DNA of 64,000 nt, taken from Colias croceus (Eukaryota > Arthropoda > Insecta > Lepidoptera > Pieridae). The position numbers and the translations under genes are program-made. Positions 37,301 through 42,685 of this stretch are shown in pieces (the stretch's first letter is position 1; each line of letters opens with the position of its first letter). A model generated the notes under the pieces. That model saw only the letters and a program-made list of their open reading frames with translations. It was not told the DNA's origin and did no database searches. Location of the stretch: assembly GCF_905220415.1 (NCBI RefSeq), contig NC_059556.1, positions 3,856,501-3,920,500 on the forward strand. Direction: 5' to 3'.

Positions 37301-38732
37301 TAATTCAACACCAAAGGTACTTACGACTTTGTCGAAGACTGGCTGGTTATCATTGATGTCTTCGATGAGGATTTTAATGGTACAAGCATCATCGAGCTGA
37401 GGATGTCCATTGTCACTGGCTCGAACTGTAATGTAGGCTTCTTTCTCGCGGGACGGCTCGTCATGATCAAAAATCTGAAGAATATGCGTCAATTAAACAG
37501 CGCAAATGTTTATTTTAAAATACCCACCTTTTTTCCTCCCTCAAGCTCTGCGGCTTTCAAAATTTCAAGAAACGACAAATTGAAATCAAATATGAAATGT
37601 ACGAAAATAGTTCAATTCAAAAACAATGGGGACAAAAGAATCTGACAAATTATATGGAGATTAATTTTTCATTCTACATTCATTTTAATGAATAGGGATA
37701 TTTTTTCATTGGAATAATGGGAGTCACAAAAATACTGACATCTGCAGTGGTGATTTCTCCAGTTTTTGGGTTGACATGAAATCTTTCTTTTTCTCCTGGT
37801 GTTGACACGAATTTGTATGTCACTGTGCCACCCATATCTGGGGGATCGCGATCATCTGCATGGACCTAGAAAATAATAAATATATTTTATTAAATGCTTC
37901 GTTTATTACTTTTAAAACGTCCACAATTATTTAAGCTTCAAATTAGTGTCCGTTAATTTTTTAATACGACAACTTTTAAAACATATTATTTTATACTCAC
38001 GGTAAAGACATACGTCCCAGGCGGTTGCTCTTCCTTCAGTGTAGGTTTGTAGTTTAAACATTCCGTGAACAACGGCTTGTGGTTGTCCTTCACAGCAAGC
38101 TTGGGCGATGTCGCCGGAATAAACTGAAAACCCAGTCGGGTGTGCAACTCCGTCATTAATATGGTATTATTATATTTCTTTACACGTTTTCAAATTAAAC
38201 AGTAATCTATATAACAGAAACTCAAAAGCTACCAAAAACTAGGTAACTTTCAAATAAAACTGATCTACACATCTATAGCATGCAACATATAAGTTCTTAT
38301 TTCCATAAATACATTTATACGTGTCAAGAATTTACCTTACGATATTCCTTCGGTTTATCAAGAGGAAATTAATTATGAGTTATTTGTAGGCACAGAGAAA
38401 TGGAATATGATTTAACTTACAGTTAAGAAGATTACTTACATCAATCCCCGTGAGGCATAATGAAATCATTTAAGTATGCGTGTAATTGAACATACGACCC
38501 ATGCAATTACTATACGAATAGATTAAAAATAAGCCAAAATCAAGATGAAATCTAAAGGGAAAAAGCTTCGAGGGCTAATCGAAATAGGGATTGTATGGTA
38601 AATGTTGATGATGAATTAGATTTTGATGGATTGAATCAGGGTTACTTACGGCCGACGTGTGCAATGGCAGGTACCCGTCCAGATGTCGCGAGTGCCGTAA
38701 CCTCGTCACGTGGTGTGATGGATGGTCTCTGA
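1201..38732 (-). CDS. shg: DE-cadherin (shotgun), 23 exons, 5' end missing
   Basis: Classic epithelial cadherin for calcium-dependent homophilic adhesion at adherens junctions; its tail binds p120-catenin and Armadillo/beta-catenin. The 23 exons join in frame to 1,462 codons plus stop. Numbering residues from the first full codon, I see seven cadherin repeats (about 44-800, ending in DxNDNxPxF-type linkers), an NC region (about 801-1008), an EGF-like motif (about 1055-1086), one laminin G domain (about 1088-1250), a membrane helix (about 1291-1311) and a 150-residue tail with YEDEGGGE, DISGFLDDKK, HYAYEGDGN and SLSSLASC. Drosophila Shg, recalled as about 1,507 residues, has the same order and length. 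DN-cadherin is longer and its tail differs, so shg is preferred. Every intron is GT/AG and all phases match. No start codon or signal peptide is present: the first exon begins in phase 2, and its frame closes at a TAA just upstream of the acceptor. Confidence 0.93.
1380..1616 (+). mobile_element. Helitron-like element, type A
   Basis: It starts TCCATACTAATATT after an A and ends in a GGGCGAAGCCGCGGGC hairpin plus ACCTAG before a T, the Helitron end signature. Internal CTGTCTGTCTGT microsatellite and ACCCGAGAAAGGACATAGG identify this subfamily. It lies in the last shg intron. Confidence 0.8.
1829..2007 (+). mobile_element. Helitron-like element, type B
   Basis: Starts near TCTATATAAAT and ends CGGGCGAAGCCGGGGCGGAC followed by CGCTAG and a T. 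The internal ACCGATTTCGATAATTC and ATGTACCA blocks recur in inverted copies at 10958 and 55081. Confidence 0.7.
2008..3255. other. shg intron X22-X23, no gene seen
   Basis: AT-rich intronic sequence. No minus-strand exon-like block and no clear repeat stands out apart from the flanking Helitron-like elements. Confidence 0.5.
3256..3448 (+). mobile_element. Helitron-like element, type C (LEP1-like)
   Basis: A then TCTATACTAATATT, GTTTGTTTGTTTGAACGCGC, GTGTTAGATAGCCCAT, ATATCATCACGCTACG, and a GGTGAAACCGCGCGGAGCAG end with CTAG before T. It ends 17 nt from the donor of shg exon X22. Other copies are at 35161 and (inverted) 43221. Confidence 0.8.
3466..3621 (-). CDS. shg: shg exon X22: beta-catenin-binding core
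   Basis: Two bases plus residues 1372-1422 plus one base (acceptor ctgttcccag, donor AGCT|gtgagt). It contains GAAPDISGFLDDKKS, DDVRHYAYEGDGN and SGSLSSLAS. The Ser cluster is the part of classic cadherins whose phosphorylation strengthens Armadillo/beta-catenin binding. Confidence 0.97.
3862..3884. promoter_or_regulatory. heat-shock-element-like array 1
   Basis: TTC at 3862, GAA at 3867, TTC at 3872, GAA at 3877 and TTC at 3882: five alternating units on an exact 5-bp period, the HSF-binding consensus. It is not known to be functional. Confidence 0.4.
3979..4001. promoter_or_regulatory. heat-shock-element-like array 2
   Basis: GAA at 3979, TTC at 3984, GAA at 3989, TTC at 3994 and GAA at 3999; five perfect units on a 5-bp period. 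Confidence 0.4.
4103..4120. promoter_or_regulatory. heat-shock-element-like array 3
   Basis: TTC 4103, GAA 4108, TTC 4113 and GAA 4118: four units on a 5-bp period. Confidence 0.35.
4198..4215. promoter_or_regulatory. heat-shock-element-like array 4
   Basis: TTC 4198, GAA 4203, TTC 4208 and GAA 4213. This one adjoins the real donor of exon X21 (donor GT at 4220-4219), so it is likely the ancestor of the other three. Confidence 0.35.
4221..4421 (-). CDS. shg: shg exon X21: end of membrane helix, juxtamembrane p120-binding region
   Basis: Residues 1304-1370 plus one base (acceptor cttcttccag, donor CCTG|gtgagt). It contains LLLAVVVHRRR (stop-transfer), EKELDDIRENIIAYEDEGGG, the p120-catenin juxtamembrane core, and YDLHVLRQMYDGPPPE. 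Its 3' third and donor are partly copied in tandem just downstream in the next intron (3862-4172). Confidence 0.96.
4422..4814. other. shg intron X20-X21
   Basis: AT-rich intron. I see no second copy of the transmembrane exon and no repeat. Confidence 0.5.
4815..4950 (-). CDS. shg: shg exon X20: transmembrane segment
   Basis: Residues 1259-1303 plus one base (acceptor ttgtacag, donor GTCA|gtaagt). It starts MYNLGRPSVEQ, has a paired Cys at DPGCQ, then FGIDTNFLVAILVCIAILV. Together with the start of X21 this forms a single hydrophobic helix of about 21 residues. Confidence 0.96.
5265..5476 (+). mobile_element. Helitron-like element, type A
   Basis: A then TCCATACTAATATTATAAAT, the CTGTCTGTCTGT run, and an end GCGGGTGATGCCGCGGGTGG with CTAG before T. 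Compared with the copy at 1380 it lacks the CCCGGGAAAATAACGCAAT segment. The rest of the X19-X20 intron (4951-6082) is AT-rich and featureless. Confidence 0.78.
6083..6213 (-). CDS. shg: shg exon X19: laminin G, C-terminal part
   Basis: Two bases plus residues 1216-1258 (acceptor atattacag, donor TAT|gtgagt). It contains NAPLQLGGVSVDLDEL, HFMGCISNFTYNDY; FxGCIxNLxxN is the standard end of laminin G domains. Confidence 0.97.
6214..6942. other. shg intron X18-X19
   Basis: AT-rich. No exon-like or repeat signal beyond a short GC-rich stretch at about 6291-6330 that I cannot assign. Confidence 0.45.
6943..7167 (-). CDS. shg: shg exon X18: laminin G, middle
   Basis: One shared codon, then residues 1141-1214 plus one base (acceptor ttgttccag, donor AATG|gtgagt). 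It contains SLELVDGYPVLLINYGSGTT, DLMKSSIEMFVDRCKLSTC and LGAPTGPREILN. The intron before it is 7 kb and holds the foldback element. Confidence 0.97.
7199..7358 (+). repeat. GC-rich interspersed repeat, copy 1
   Basis: Unit of about 160 bp containing GCGGGCCTTGAGCGCGGGGA, CCGAATCCAGAAATT, CTCCGACGGGCACGGAGGTG and CGCGGTAGTCCCCGGGTGCC. Other copies are at 41858-42027 and, inverted, at 54083-54252. Complete copies begin AAGCTATTGCATAGC and carry a matching GCAATAGCTT near the other end. The class of element is unknown to me. Confidence 0.75.
7360..8180. other. shg intron X17-X18, first part
   Basis: AT-rich intron with no gene or repeat I recognise. Confidence 0.45.
8181..9931. mobile_element. 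foldback-type transposon with ~520-bp inverted arms
   Basis: The outer arms (about 8187-8705 and 9410-9926) are inverted copies with only about three differences over the 340 bp I compared. Arms begin GTTACAGTCAAAACCCTGAA and contain repeated GTTAATAACGTTATTGAC and TTATTAACTGA motifs. If the ends are CAGTC/GACTG, the duplicated target is TA, as in Tc1/mariner elements; the flanking ATATAT leaves this ambiguous. No transposase frame is present, so it is non-autonomous. The centre is a 121-bp tandem array. Confidence 0.85.
8790..9400 (+). repeat. ~121-bp tandem array, about five copies
   Basis: Each unit contains GAAGTACACCTGCAGGTCAC, CCATCAAGTCCGGAGGTAAG, CAAAACGAGCCCAAACTCGG and CTCTACTCGTCTATTAGTTC. 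Copies differ by a few bases. The array fills the loop of the foldback element. Confidence 0.85.
10626..10849. mobile_element. MITE with ~62-bp inverted ends and ATTAT target duplication
   Basis: Ends AGACCGGGAGATACTGACAC and its inverted complement extend through CGAGTCATTT and AACAGGATGGCGGTTCTACA with one mismatch. ATTAT is repeated directly at 10621-10625 and 10850-10854. The unique core is about 100 bp and has no coding capacity. Confidence 0.85.
10958..11107 (-). mobile_element. Helitron-like element, type B (inverted)
   Basis: Plus strand reads A then CTAGCGGTCCGCCCCGGCTT, CGCCCGTGGTACATGTTC, then CGCTTACCAACACATTGTA: the reverse complement of the type B element at 1829. The 5' limit is approximate. 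Confidence 0.75.
12122..12297 (+). mobile_element. decayed Helitron-like element
   Basis: Ends AGCGGACGAAGCCGCGGGTG then GAAATCTAATT, a mutated version of the hairpin plus CTAG end. The 5' part is too diverged to place in a subfamily. Confidence 0.45.
12300..14156. other. shg intron X17-X18, last part
   Basis: AT-rich intron. The visible structure is a 15-bp tandem repeat at 13705-13764 and a CACGTGACGTCA site at 13115-13126. No exon is seen. Confidence 0.45.
13683..13764 (+). repeat. 15-bp minisatellite inside a short inverted repeat
   Basis: Four copies of GCTACGAAcKmrTCC (13705, 13720, 13735, 13750), last copy diverged, flanked by GGCACCGC at 13683 and GCGGTGCC at 13757. A related inverted motif CGTAGCGGA lies nearby at about 13561. 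Confidence 0.75.
14157..14375 (-). CDS. shg: shg exon X17: end of EGF-like motif and start of laminin G
   Basis: Two bases plus residues 1068-1139 plus one base (acceptor tgaaccag, donor CAAG|gttagt). CECPEGWNGPHC closes the EGF-like motif. AFHGNGWAMYPPPPAC, SNSLIFYLGPLRYNPLLD opens laminin G. The exon is notably GC-rich against its AT-rich introns. Confidence 0.96.
14723..14939 (-). CDS. shg: shg exon X16: Cys-rich segment and start of EGF-like motif
   Basis: Residues 995-1066 plus one base (acceptor tctttttag, donor GGAG|gtgagt). It contains MVRIDECLIEKEQCEDSC, NTTSFVGVSARVE, and ECTCDVEEPLVCLNG, the first half of the EGF-like motif completed in X17. Confidence 0.96.
14940..16555. other. 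shg intron X15-X16, right of X16
   Basis: AT-rich. From about 15095 the plus strand reads GAATGAATTCTTTATTATAC, which looks like the reverse complement of a LINE 3' end, but there is no coding remnant to confirm it. Palindromic GATCTATTACGATAGATC lies at about 15656. No exon is seen. Confidence 0.4.
16556..17147. mobile_element. MITE with ~125-bp inverted ends (CAGGGTGTCCC type)
   Basis: Both ends read CAGGGTGTCCCAAAAAGTAG inward and stay paired through ACGGAAGCTGGGAGGTAGAG and CACCCCCATGTATGTTATGC, with about three mismatches. TATA flanks both sides (16552-16555, 17148-17151), so the target is TA. No transposase is present. It ends 69 nt from shg exon X15. Confidence 0.88.
17217..17414 (-). 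CDS. shg: shg exon X15: NC region, part 3
   Basis: Residues 929-994, 66 whole codons (acceptor tttcccag, donor AAG|gtgatt). It contains LSKKDKLHRRLAQLFN, NVDVFTVF and LDVRYSAHGSPYFEPEKLD, a conserved NC block also known from Drosophila Shg (from memory). Confidence 0.96.
17415..20101. other. shg intron X14-X15
   Basis: AT-rich, no exon seen. GGTGGGTTCAATCCCAGTGG near 18797 resembles a tRNA/SINE B box but lacks a recognisable A box. Confidence 0.45.
20102..20257 (-). CDS. shg: shg exon X14: NC region with GSIRF motif
   Basis: Residues 877-928, phase 0 (donor GAT|gtaagt). The acceptor is weak (tctcataaag|GTG, with few pyrimidines), but frame and homology fix it. It contains VDKSGSIRFVNITAEEF. 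The Gly-Ser followed by hydrophobic residues resembles the autoproteolysis motif of SEA-type modules. Confidence 0.93.
20258..22207. other. shg intron X13-X14
   Basis: AT-rich, no exon, repeat or RNA gene that I can support. Confidence 0.45.
22208..22399 (-). CDS. shg: shg exon X13: NC region, part 1
   Basis: Residues 813-876, phase 0 (acceptor tttaccag, donor AAC|gtgagt). It opens GEAPDTEIGRVFVNDPDDWD, the most diagnostic stretch of non-chordate classic cadherins, and contains FDVHSNTGMITMKEGTPNG. It lies 5.5 kb downstream of X12, behind the longest internal intron after the 7-kb one. Confidence 0.96.
22400..25211. other. shg intron X12-X13, first part
   Basis: AT-rich intron with nothing recognisable. 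Confidence 0.45.
25212..25356. mobile_element. 145-bp MITE
   Basis: Left end AAGGGCTGATTTTTCAATCC and right end GGATTGAAAAATCGGCCTTA are inverted copies for about 28 bp (through TTGGTTAAAA / TTTTAACCAGG). The flanks suggest TA or TTA as target. Non-coding. Confidence 0.7.
26100..26282 (+). mobile_element. chimeric Helitron-like element (A 5' half, B 3' half)
   Basis: Starts after A with TCCTTACTAATATT and the type A CTGTCTGTCTGT block through GGACATAGGCTAC, then changes to the type B end ATGTACCACGGGCGAAGCCG, GGGCGGACCACTAG before T. Confidence 0.78.
26690..27930. other. shg intron X12-X13, last part
   Basis: AT-rich. A short tandem repeat of CTTATTATATATATCTATC type lies at about 26690-26730. 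No exon is seen. Confidence 0.45.
27931..28118 (-). CDS. shg: shg exon X12: end of cadherin repeat 7
   Basis: Two bases plus residues 751-812 (acceptor tttcaacag, donor AAG|gtaaca). It contains SFDREQRKEYKIPVAITDSG, SILHVVIGDRNDNPMS and FVYNYK. The calcium linker is complete at DRNDN but then leaves the PxF pattern, as in Shg, where the NC region follows. Confidence 0.95.
28606..28745 (+). mobile_element. decayed Helitron-like 5' fragment
   Basis: A then TCCTACTAATGTAAAGCGAA, GTTTGTGAGTAAGAATG and CTACTGGACTGATTTGGGTG match the body of this element class. No CTAG end is found, so the 3' part is lost or diverged. Confidence 0.5.
29581..29734 (-). CDS. shg: shg exon X11: first part of cadherin repeat 7
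   Basis: Residues 699-749 plus one base (acceptor tatcgcag, donor CAGG|gtaatt). It contains WYENEPPGQVVILTAKDYDS and FTFALNESASFDIRSKF, the start of the last canonical cadherin repeat. The shared codon with X12 is Gly. Confidence 0.94.
29735..32013. other. shg intron X10-X11
   Basis: AT-rich. No second cadherin exon, no repeat I recognise. Confidence 0.45.
32014..32295 (-). CDS. shg: shg exon X10: cadherin repeat 6
   Basis: Residues 605-698, phase 0 at both ends (acceptor tcacag, donor AAT|gtaagt). It contains VEAYDPDLDRNEPQNIVYS, DNDGCLRLTKPLDRD, RWQILIMAADHGG and the linker DINDNAPFL. Confidence 0.97.
32435..32925 (+). mobile_element. 5'-truncated LINE: reverse-transcriptase C-terminus and 3' UTR
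   Basis: An open frame of about 98 codons (32435-32731) ends in ARFYNGLPSKLKSVNSFIVF then KKQLAKHILE, the FNxLPxxL...FKxxL signature at the end of non-LTR retrotransposon ORF2 proteins. An AT-rich tail with AACCTTTAAATAAATAAATA follows. It sits antisense in shg intron X9-X10. The clade is not assigned. Confidence 0.75.
33049..33225 (+). mobile_element. Helitron-like element, type D
   Basis: A then TCTTAATATATATAAATCTC, GTGTCACAATGTTTGTCCTC, AATGGACTCCTAAACCACTT and a GCGGGCGAAGCCGCGGGCGG end with CTAG before T. An inverted copy is at 39222. Confidence 0.8.
33301..33455. repeat. 155-bp palindrome with an internal 56-bp duplication
   Basis: The outer 41 bp (GATGAATGTTTTCGAGTAGG and onward) are perfectly inverted at the other end. 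Inside, a unit of TTTGTTATGTATTTTTATTA through ATACACCTAC is present twice in tandem, so hairpins can form in several registers. It starts 34 nt beyond the donor of exon X9. Confidence 0.9.
33489..33760 (-). CDS. shg: shg exon X9: cadherin repeat 5
   Basis: Two bases plus residues 515-604 (acceptor actcacag, donor AAG|gtacgt). It contains VVTYSIVAGN, NFTGEIRVNNELDYENI, VRAFDGLYEDYAK and the linker NLNDNPPVF, then begins repeat 6. A perfect 155-bp palindrome starts 34 nt beyond its donor. Confidence 0.96.
34181..34673 (-). CDS. shg: shg exon X8: end of repeat 3, all of repeat 4, start of repeat 5
   Basis: The longest exon in the window, residues 350-513 plus one base (acceptor ctattgcag, donor ACGG|gtaagc). 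It has two canonical linkers, DVNDNIPIF and DKNDNPPHF, and between them LENEPPGTPVMQVRAFDADG, DSLTGNITTLKMFDREER and IIATDNSESA. These match the equivalent Shg block almost word for word (comparison from memory). Confidence 0.97.
34930..35107 (-). CDS. shg: shg exon X7: middle of cadherin repeat 3
   Basis: One base plus residues 291-349 (acceptor cctattcag, donor CAG|gtaaga). It contains SNIPEEKKLQFELVMG, TEQTNKWHTFV and LGNHLDYEKITDYTLTVRIQ; the LDYE block is the usual cadherin strand before the G-strand. A Helitron-like element lies 53 nt upstream of its acceptor. Confidence 0.94.
35161..35354 (+). mobile_element. Helitron-like element, type C (LEP1-like)
   Basis: A then TCTATACTAATATGCTGAAG, GTTTGTTTGTTCGAACGCGC, ATATCATCACGCTAAGACC and CGCGGGTAAAACCGCGGAGC before CAGCTAG and T. 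Near-full-length relative of the copy at 3256. Confidence 0.8.
35702..35904 (-). CDS. shg: shg exon X6: end of repeat 2, start of repeat 3
   Basis: Residues 223-289 plus two bases (acceptor tttttag, donor GT|gtaagt). The repeat 2-3 junction reads VVESNKKSPSF and lacks DxNDN, so it should be a calcium-free linker. The exon ends PIATVRA and shares the Val codon with X7. Confidence 0.93.
36179..36364 (-). CDS. shg: shg exon X5: first part of cadherin repeat 2
   Basis: Residues 161-222, phase 0 (acceptor ccatacag, donor GAT|gtaagt). Key stretches are SYSESVPQDLPSG, ATDIDDGNNSIVQYDL and IDHDNGVIFLNKTID. The Drosophila protein has a matching DFDDGNNSLVEYEI segment (from memory). Confidence 0.94.
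36365..37324. other. shg intron X4-X5
   Basis: AT-rich, no exon or clear repeat. Confidence 0.45.
37325..37474 (-). CDS. shg: shg exon X4: end of cadherin repeat 1 and its calcium linker
   Basis: Residues 111-160, phase 0 (acceptor ttcttcag, donor GTC|gtaagt). It carries FDHDEPSREK (the LDRE-like position), VRASDNGHPQLDD and the canonical linker DINDNQPVF that coordinates calcium between repeats 1 and 2. Confidence 0.95.
37740..37865 (-). CDS. shg: shg exon X3: middle of cadherin repeat 1
   Basis: Residues 69-110, phase 0 at both ends (acceptor ttttctag, donor GAT|gtcagt). It begins VHADDRDPP, the DxD-type calcium-ligand region of the repeat, and ends PKTGEITTAD, the NPxTGxI strand found in nearly all cadherin repeats. 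Confidence 0.93.
38001..38123 (-). CDS. shg: shg exon X2: start of cadherin repeat 1
   Basis: Residues 28-68, phase 0 at both ends (acceptor ttttcag, donor ACC|gtgagt). It contains KDNHKPLF followed by KEEQPPGTYVFT, matching the opening strands of the first Shg cadherin repeat as I recall it (NRKPAF then KEEQPENTYVLT). Confidence 0.9.
38650..38732 (-). CDS. shg: shg exon X1 (5'-most found): N-terminal linker
   Basis: Residues 1-27, preceded by two bases of a split codon. The acceptor is tctacag and the donor GCC|gtaagt. The peptide is basic and rich in His and Arg and contains RLRHSRHLDGYLPL, then joins in phase 0 to X2. RHSR fits a minimal furin site (R-x-x-R). In Drosophila Shg a short stretch lies between the signal peptide and cadherin repeat 1, and this exon fits that place. 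It is the least conserved exon and rests mainly on splice sites, open frame and position. Confidence 0.7.
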
Positions 38733-39221
38733 CTGTAGACAAAAAAAATTTATATGAGTATTTTTTTTAAATTTTGAAACCAACCAGGAGCATAACTTTT
38801 CTTCGACCAAACATTTCATGAAGAAAGCTTACAATATGACTGTTCTAACGATTCAACTTATGATAAAATTAAATTAAATAAATGAAACCGATGAAACTTG
38901 TTTATCTCATAGAGTTCGAGCAAGTCTCAAACAGGCCACAACAAGGCCACTGCAATTTTAACTCCGTTCCGCAATTTATCTCAAGTCAAAAAGCTACACT
39001 TAACTAGATAAGTTTAATAGGACAGAAGGGTCGAATACTTATTTAATTTATATTCAAACGTTTAAATACTTTTTTGCGCTAGTTTCAAACTATAAAATTA
39101 TTTTTACTTTTAAACGAAAAAGGCAATTTAGAAAAGTTTGTGTTTGTATATTTCACACAAACGTTTGTTAAGAATTTCCTATCATAAAAAATTTGGTACT
39201 ATCACAAAGATTTATGAATTA

Positions 39222-39396
39222 CTAGCTTACCGCCCGCGGCTTCACCCGCTTTCTCTAAAACGATTTGAGATTTAAACTATCCTATCTCTCAAGTTGGATC
39301 GAACTGCACATGGTGTGCGAATTTTATTATAATCGGTTAAGTGGTTTAGGAGTCCATTGAGGACAAACATTGTGACACGAGATTTATATATATTAG
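39222..39396 (-). mobile_element. Helitron-like element, type D (inverted)
   Basis: Plus strand reads A then CTAGCTTACCGCCCGCGGCT, TTAGGAGTCCATTGAGGACA and ends TATTAGA before T. It is closely similar to the copy at 33049, reversed. Confidence 0.8.
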
Positions 39397-41857
39397 ATTA
39401 GTTAATTTATACAAGCCAGCTAGAAGTTATACCTATAAAGGTATTCCACATTAACCCGTGTACCTCGCACTCTATTCTTGATAACGTAAATGTAATTTAC
39501 GGGATAACAATAACAATATTTAACGAGCCAAGGTATGTGTAGAATGTGTAGCCTAATTCGTGCTAGAATTGTAATAGACTTTACAGTGGAACGACTGGCG
39601 AAATTTCACTGTACAAATGTTCTGAATATCTCCGTATTTATTGGTATACGTATAGCGATATGAATTTTTGGCATTTTATCTTTGTAATGCTGTTATTATT
39701 TTAGAGCGTTTAATGTGTTCTATGCTTGTGAATTTAGTTAAGCTAAGAATGTAGCTTATGCAAATTTTGTTAAATGTTACATATCTATTATATAATGTGT
39801 AGCTATCTAACCTACGATTTTGTCAGAATCTTTACTGTTTCGAAATATTTTTAAAGACAGCTAATTCGTTGTTTTGTTCATAATATTTGCCATAATTCAT
39901 AAAAAATGCGTATATTTCTATTTGTTTTCGTTCATATAGCAGATAGTTTTTTTCAGTGTTAAAATGCATGAATAAGGGAACGAAATAACTTTCGCGAACT
40001 GCACTAGTTTGACTCGTGCCGAAAACAGGGACAAACAAATAAATACAATAGCTTTGATATAAAAAGTTTAAACAATTGATTAATAGTTTTAATGATGTGT
40101 TAAATTATATAAACGGTTGAGGAAATGTTTACATTTGTCTGGATATTGTGAGATTTCTATCAGGACATTAGCTTATAAATACCGTTAAGTTAAATATTAA
40201 TTAAGACTGACTTAAAATTTAATTTCCTTCTTATACTATAAATTAATACAAATAAACGAATTCAAATTTACTTATCATTAAATATAACTAACTAGGTAAG
40301 TACCTACTTTTTCATCGATTGTTATTTATAACTATGTGTATAAACAGCCAATCTCTTCACAAAAATAGAAGAGACATTCTGTGACGTCACACCAAACAAT
40401 ACAACCGAATATTGGATATAGGTGTCCCATATCCGTTTCCAACGCAATCAAATGATCCTATTGCTTCGTTTACTGAAGGCACAATAATTCATCTATCGTC
40501 GATCCATTGTATAATAAATGTCATATATGAAATATGAGATATGTTTACATCTGGAGCAATGGTGCCTTTTTGACGAATTTGTAAATGTGTATAATTGTAG
40601 GATTTTCTTGTTAAGACAATATTGTGATATAATGGAAATACAATTGGTTAACTAGCCTATAGAACCTTGCGCAAAATGTGGGATGACGCGTGTTTCATTT
40701 CTTTAAATTGTAAAAGAACTAATAGCCATCATTTTGACTTAGAAATCCCTTTTTTGATATTTTCACACGTATAACAAAGGGGAGGCGTAAAAAACTCAAT
40801 TAACCAATATTATCTTAATACACGCGTAATATAATAGAAATTAGAATTGACGAGCAAAATTGAGTACTTAATATAATATTGCATTAATGTATTAGAATAT
40901 AGTTACGCGTAAGCACACTCAAAGGTAGAAAACGGCTTTGATCTATAAGCCTTACATTGCTCCACAATCTTAAATTGAAAGTTCAAACACAAAGGGCCTC
41001 CATGTTCCGCTGCGTTATTGTATTTTGTATTCCATTATCGATATTAATAGATTTTTAATCAAAGAAACGGTTATCCGATTTCTGTTCCTCGAATCTAAAA
41101 CATAATGTGTTTTTAAATTTATTCGATAATCCTGACAATAAACTTTTATTTACAGCAACGAAAACGAATAAATCTTTCCGAAAAATGTTGCATTACTTTT
41201 TATTAGATATAAATTACATTTATTAATGTTTCGTCGAATATCAAAATAAACAAAAGCACACTACAGAATTTTTCTTTCGCGGCATTTTTCGCGGTCTTTA
41301 TATTTGAACGTGGAACGCTGAATAAAATTAAATAAAAAAATGTGGAAGAATTTTTTTTCACAATAATTCTTACTGGCCAGTATCCAGATACCGAGCACGC
41401 AAGGTTGTTTATTGTTTTTAATACTTTTATCACAGATAATATTATAATACTATACTAGTATCGATAAGATCCGTCGTAATTTCATAATTAAATTAATACA
41501 TATTTACATACGTTCTAACGTTTAAAGAAAAATGTAAATATCGAAAGAATTAATATGCTTATAGAAGAAATTACGTTGGTAATTAATGCAAAGAGTTCCT
41601 TAAATGTTACTTAAAGTTCAATCTCGAATATATTATACCCCCGAGAACAATTACGAAGTCAATGTTTTGCTTTCAGCGTGTGTGTTAAGACATATAGCGT
41701 GAAATATTAAGCTTATGTAATTGTTTTAATGTTTTCTTTTTCATTATTTTCATCCAACTTCAAAAAAGGTGAAGCATATCTTAATTATTGTCATTATTTT
41801 TTGAGTTTATTACCTCAAAAGTTTCGTCTGGTTGAACCTATTTTGATAATTGTTTTT

Positions 41858-42027
41858 AAGCTATAACATAGCTTCTATCGCGGGCCTTGAGCGCGGGGAC
41901 CGAATCCAGAAATTCCGTAACGAAAAACCTCACGCTCCCAACTCCGACGGGCACGGAGGTGTGGCTTGAAGGCATAGGCATGCAATAGCTTCACCGCGGC
42001 AGTCCCCGAGTGCCACACGTCTTTTTT
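41858..42027 (+). repeat. GC-rich interspersed repeat, copy 2
   Basis: Same unit as at 7199: AAGCTATAACATAGCTTCTA, GGCCTTGAGCGCGGGGACCG, ACTCCGACGGGCACGGAGGT, CGCGGCAGTCCCCGAGTGCC, then ACACGTCTTTTTT. It looks complete at both ends. Confidence 0.8.
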
Positions 42028-42497
42028 AATTTAAAGCTTGTGCCTTCCATGTCGTCCAAATTAAATTTGTTTTAGTTCTGACACTTTTGCTATGAATTAT
42101 ACTTTATCACCTCTTCACGTATGTATAGATCTAGAAAAACTTGATACAGGAACGCAAACACATTTATTTGTAGCAACAAAGAGGCACAGACATTCGACGT
42201 CAATTTCACTGGCCACTTCACGGATCCATATCAAATTACGGGCCATACAAACGTCGAGAAGTATGTCATATGTGTGTGTAATAAAACCGATATTGGCAGA
42301 CAAAGCGTTTACGAAACCTAGCTTTTTCCCCAGTTCTTTTGTTAGGCTTCTTTCGGAAAGGGCTGGGTGTAGACTAATTTGAATATTCAAGTGTGGGTGG
42401 ATGTCGATGGCCTATGAGAACGTTTGAGACCGTGTATTTGTTTCTTTAAATGTGATATGAAAAGAAAAAGTTATTACTGCTAACTCATATTTTGCTA

Positions 42498-42685
42498 TCT
42501 ACACTTATATTATAAAGAGGAAAACTTTGTTTGTTTGTTTGTTTGATTGTAATGAATAGGCTCATAAACTACTGGACCGATTTTGATGAAATTTGGCACA
42601 GACAATTTTTAGACCCTGAGAAAGAACATAGGCTACTTTTTATTGCAAAATATGTACCACGGGCGAAGCCGGGGCGGACCGCTAG
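42498..42685 (+). mobile_element. Helitron-like element with type B end
   Basis: A then TCTACACTTATATTATAAAG, a GTTTGTTTGTTTGTTTG run, CTACTGGACCGATTTTGATG and the end ATGTACCACGGGCGAAGCCG, GGGCGGACCGCTAG before T. The 5' half differs from types A and B, giving a further combination of halves. Confidence 0.78.

Larger units (their letters stand above)
38733..42090. other. upstream of X1: 5' intron or flank, part 1
   Basis: Apart from an inverted type D Helitron-like element (39222-39396) and a GC-rich repeat (41858-42027), this is AT-rich sequence without a coding block. A TGACGTCA octamer lies at 40382-40389. Confidence 0.5.

Noticed and set aside
4422..37324. Mutually exclusive alternative exons, as in Drosophila CadN
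   Set aside because: I looked for second copies of each exon in its neighbouring introns and saw none by eye, apart from the partial copies of X21.
1201..38732. Assignment to DN-cadherin (CadN)
   Set aside because: Seven cadherin repeats, a single EGF-like plus laminin G pair, and the HYAYEGDGN...SLSSLASC tail fit Shg; CadN as I recall it has about twice as many repeats and a different tail.
42092..42390. Overlapping open frames of over 90 codons on both strands
   Set aside because: Neither has a recognisable motif, splice partner or codon signature; both being open suggests composition.
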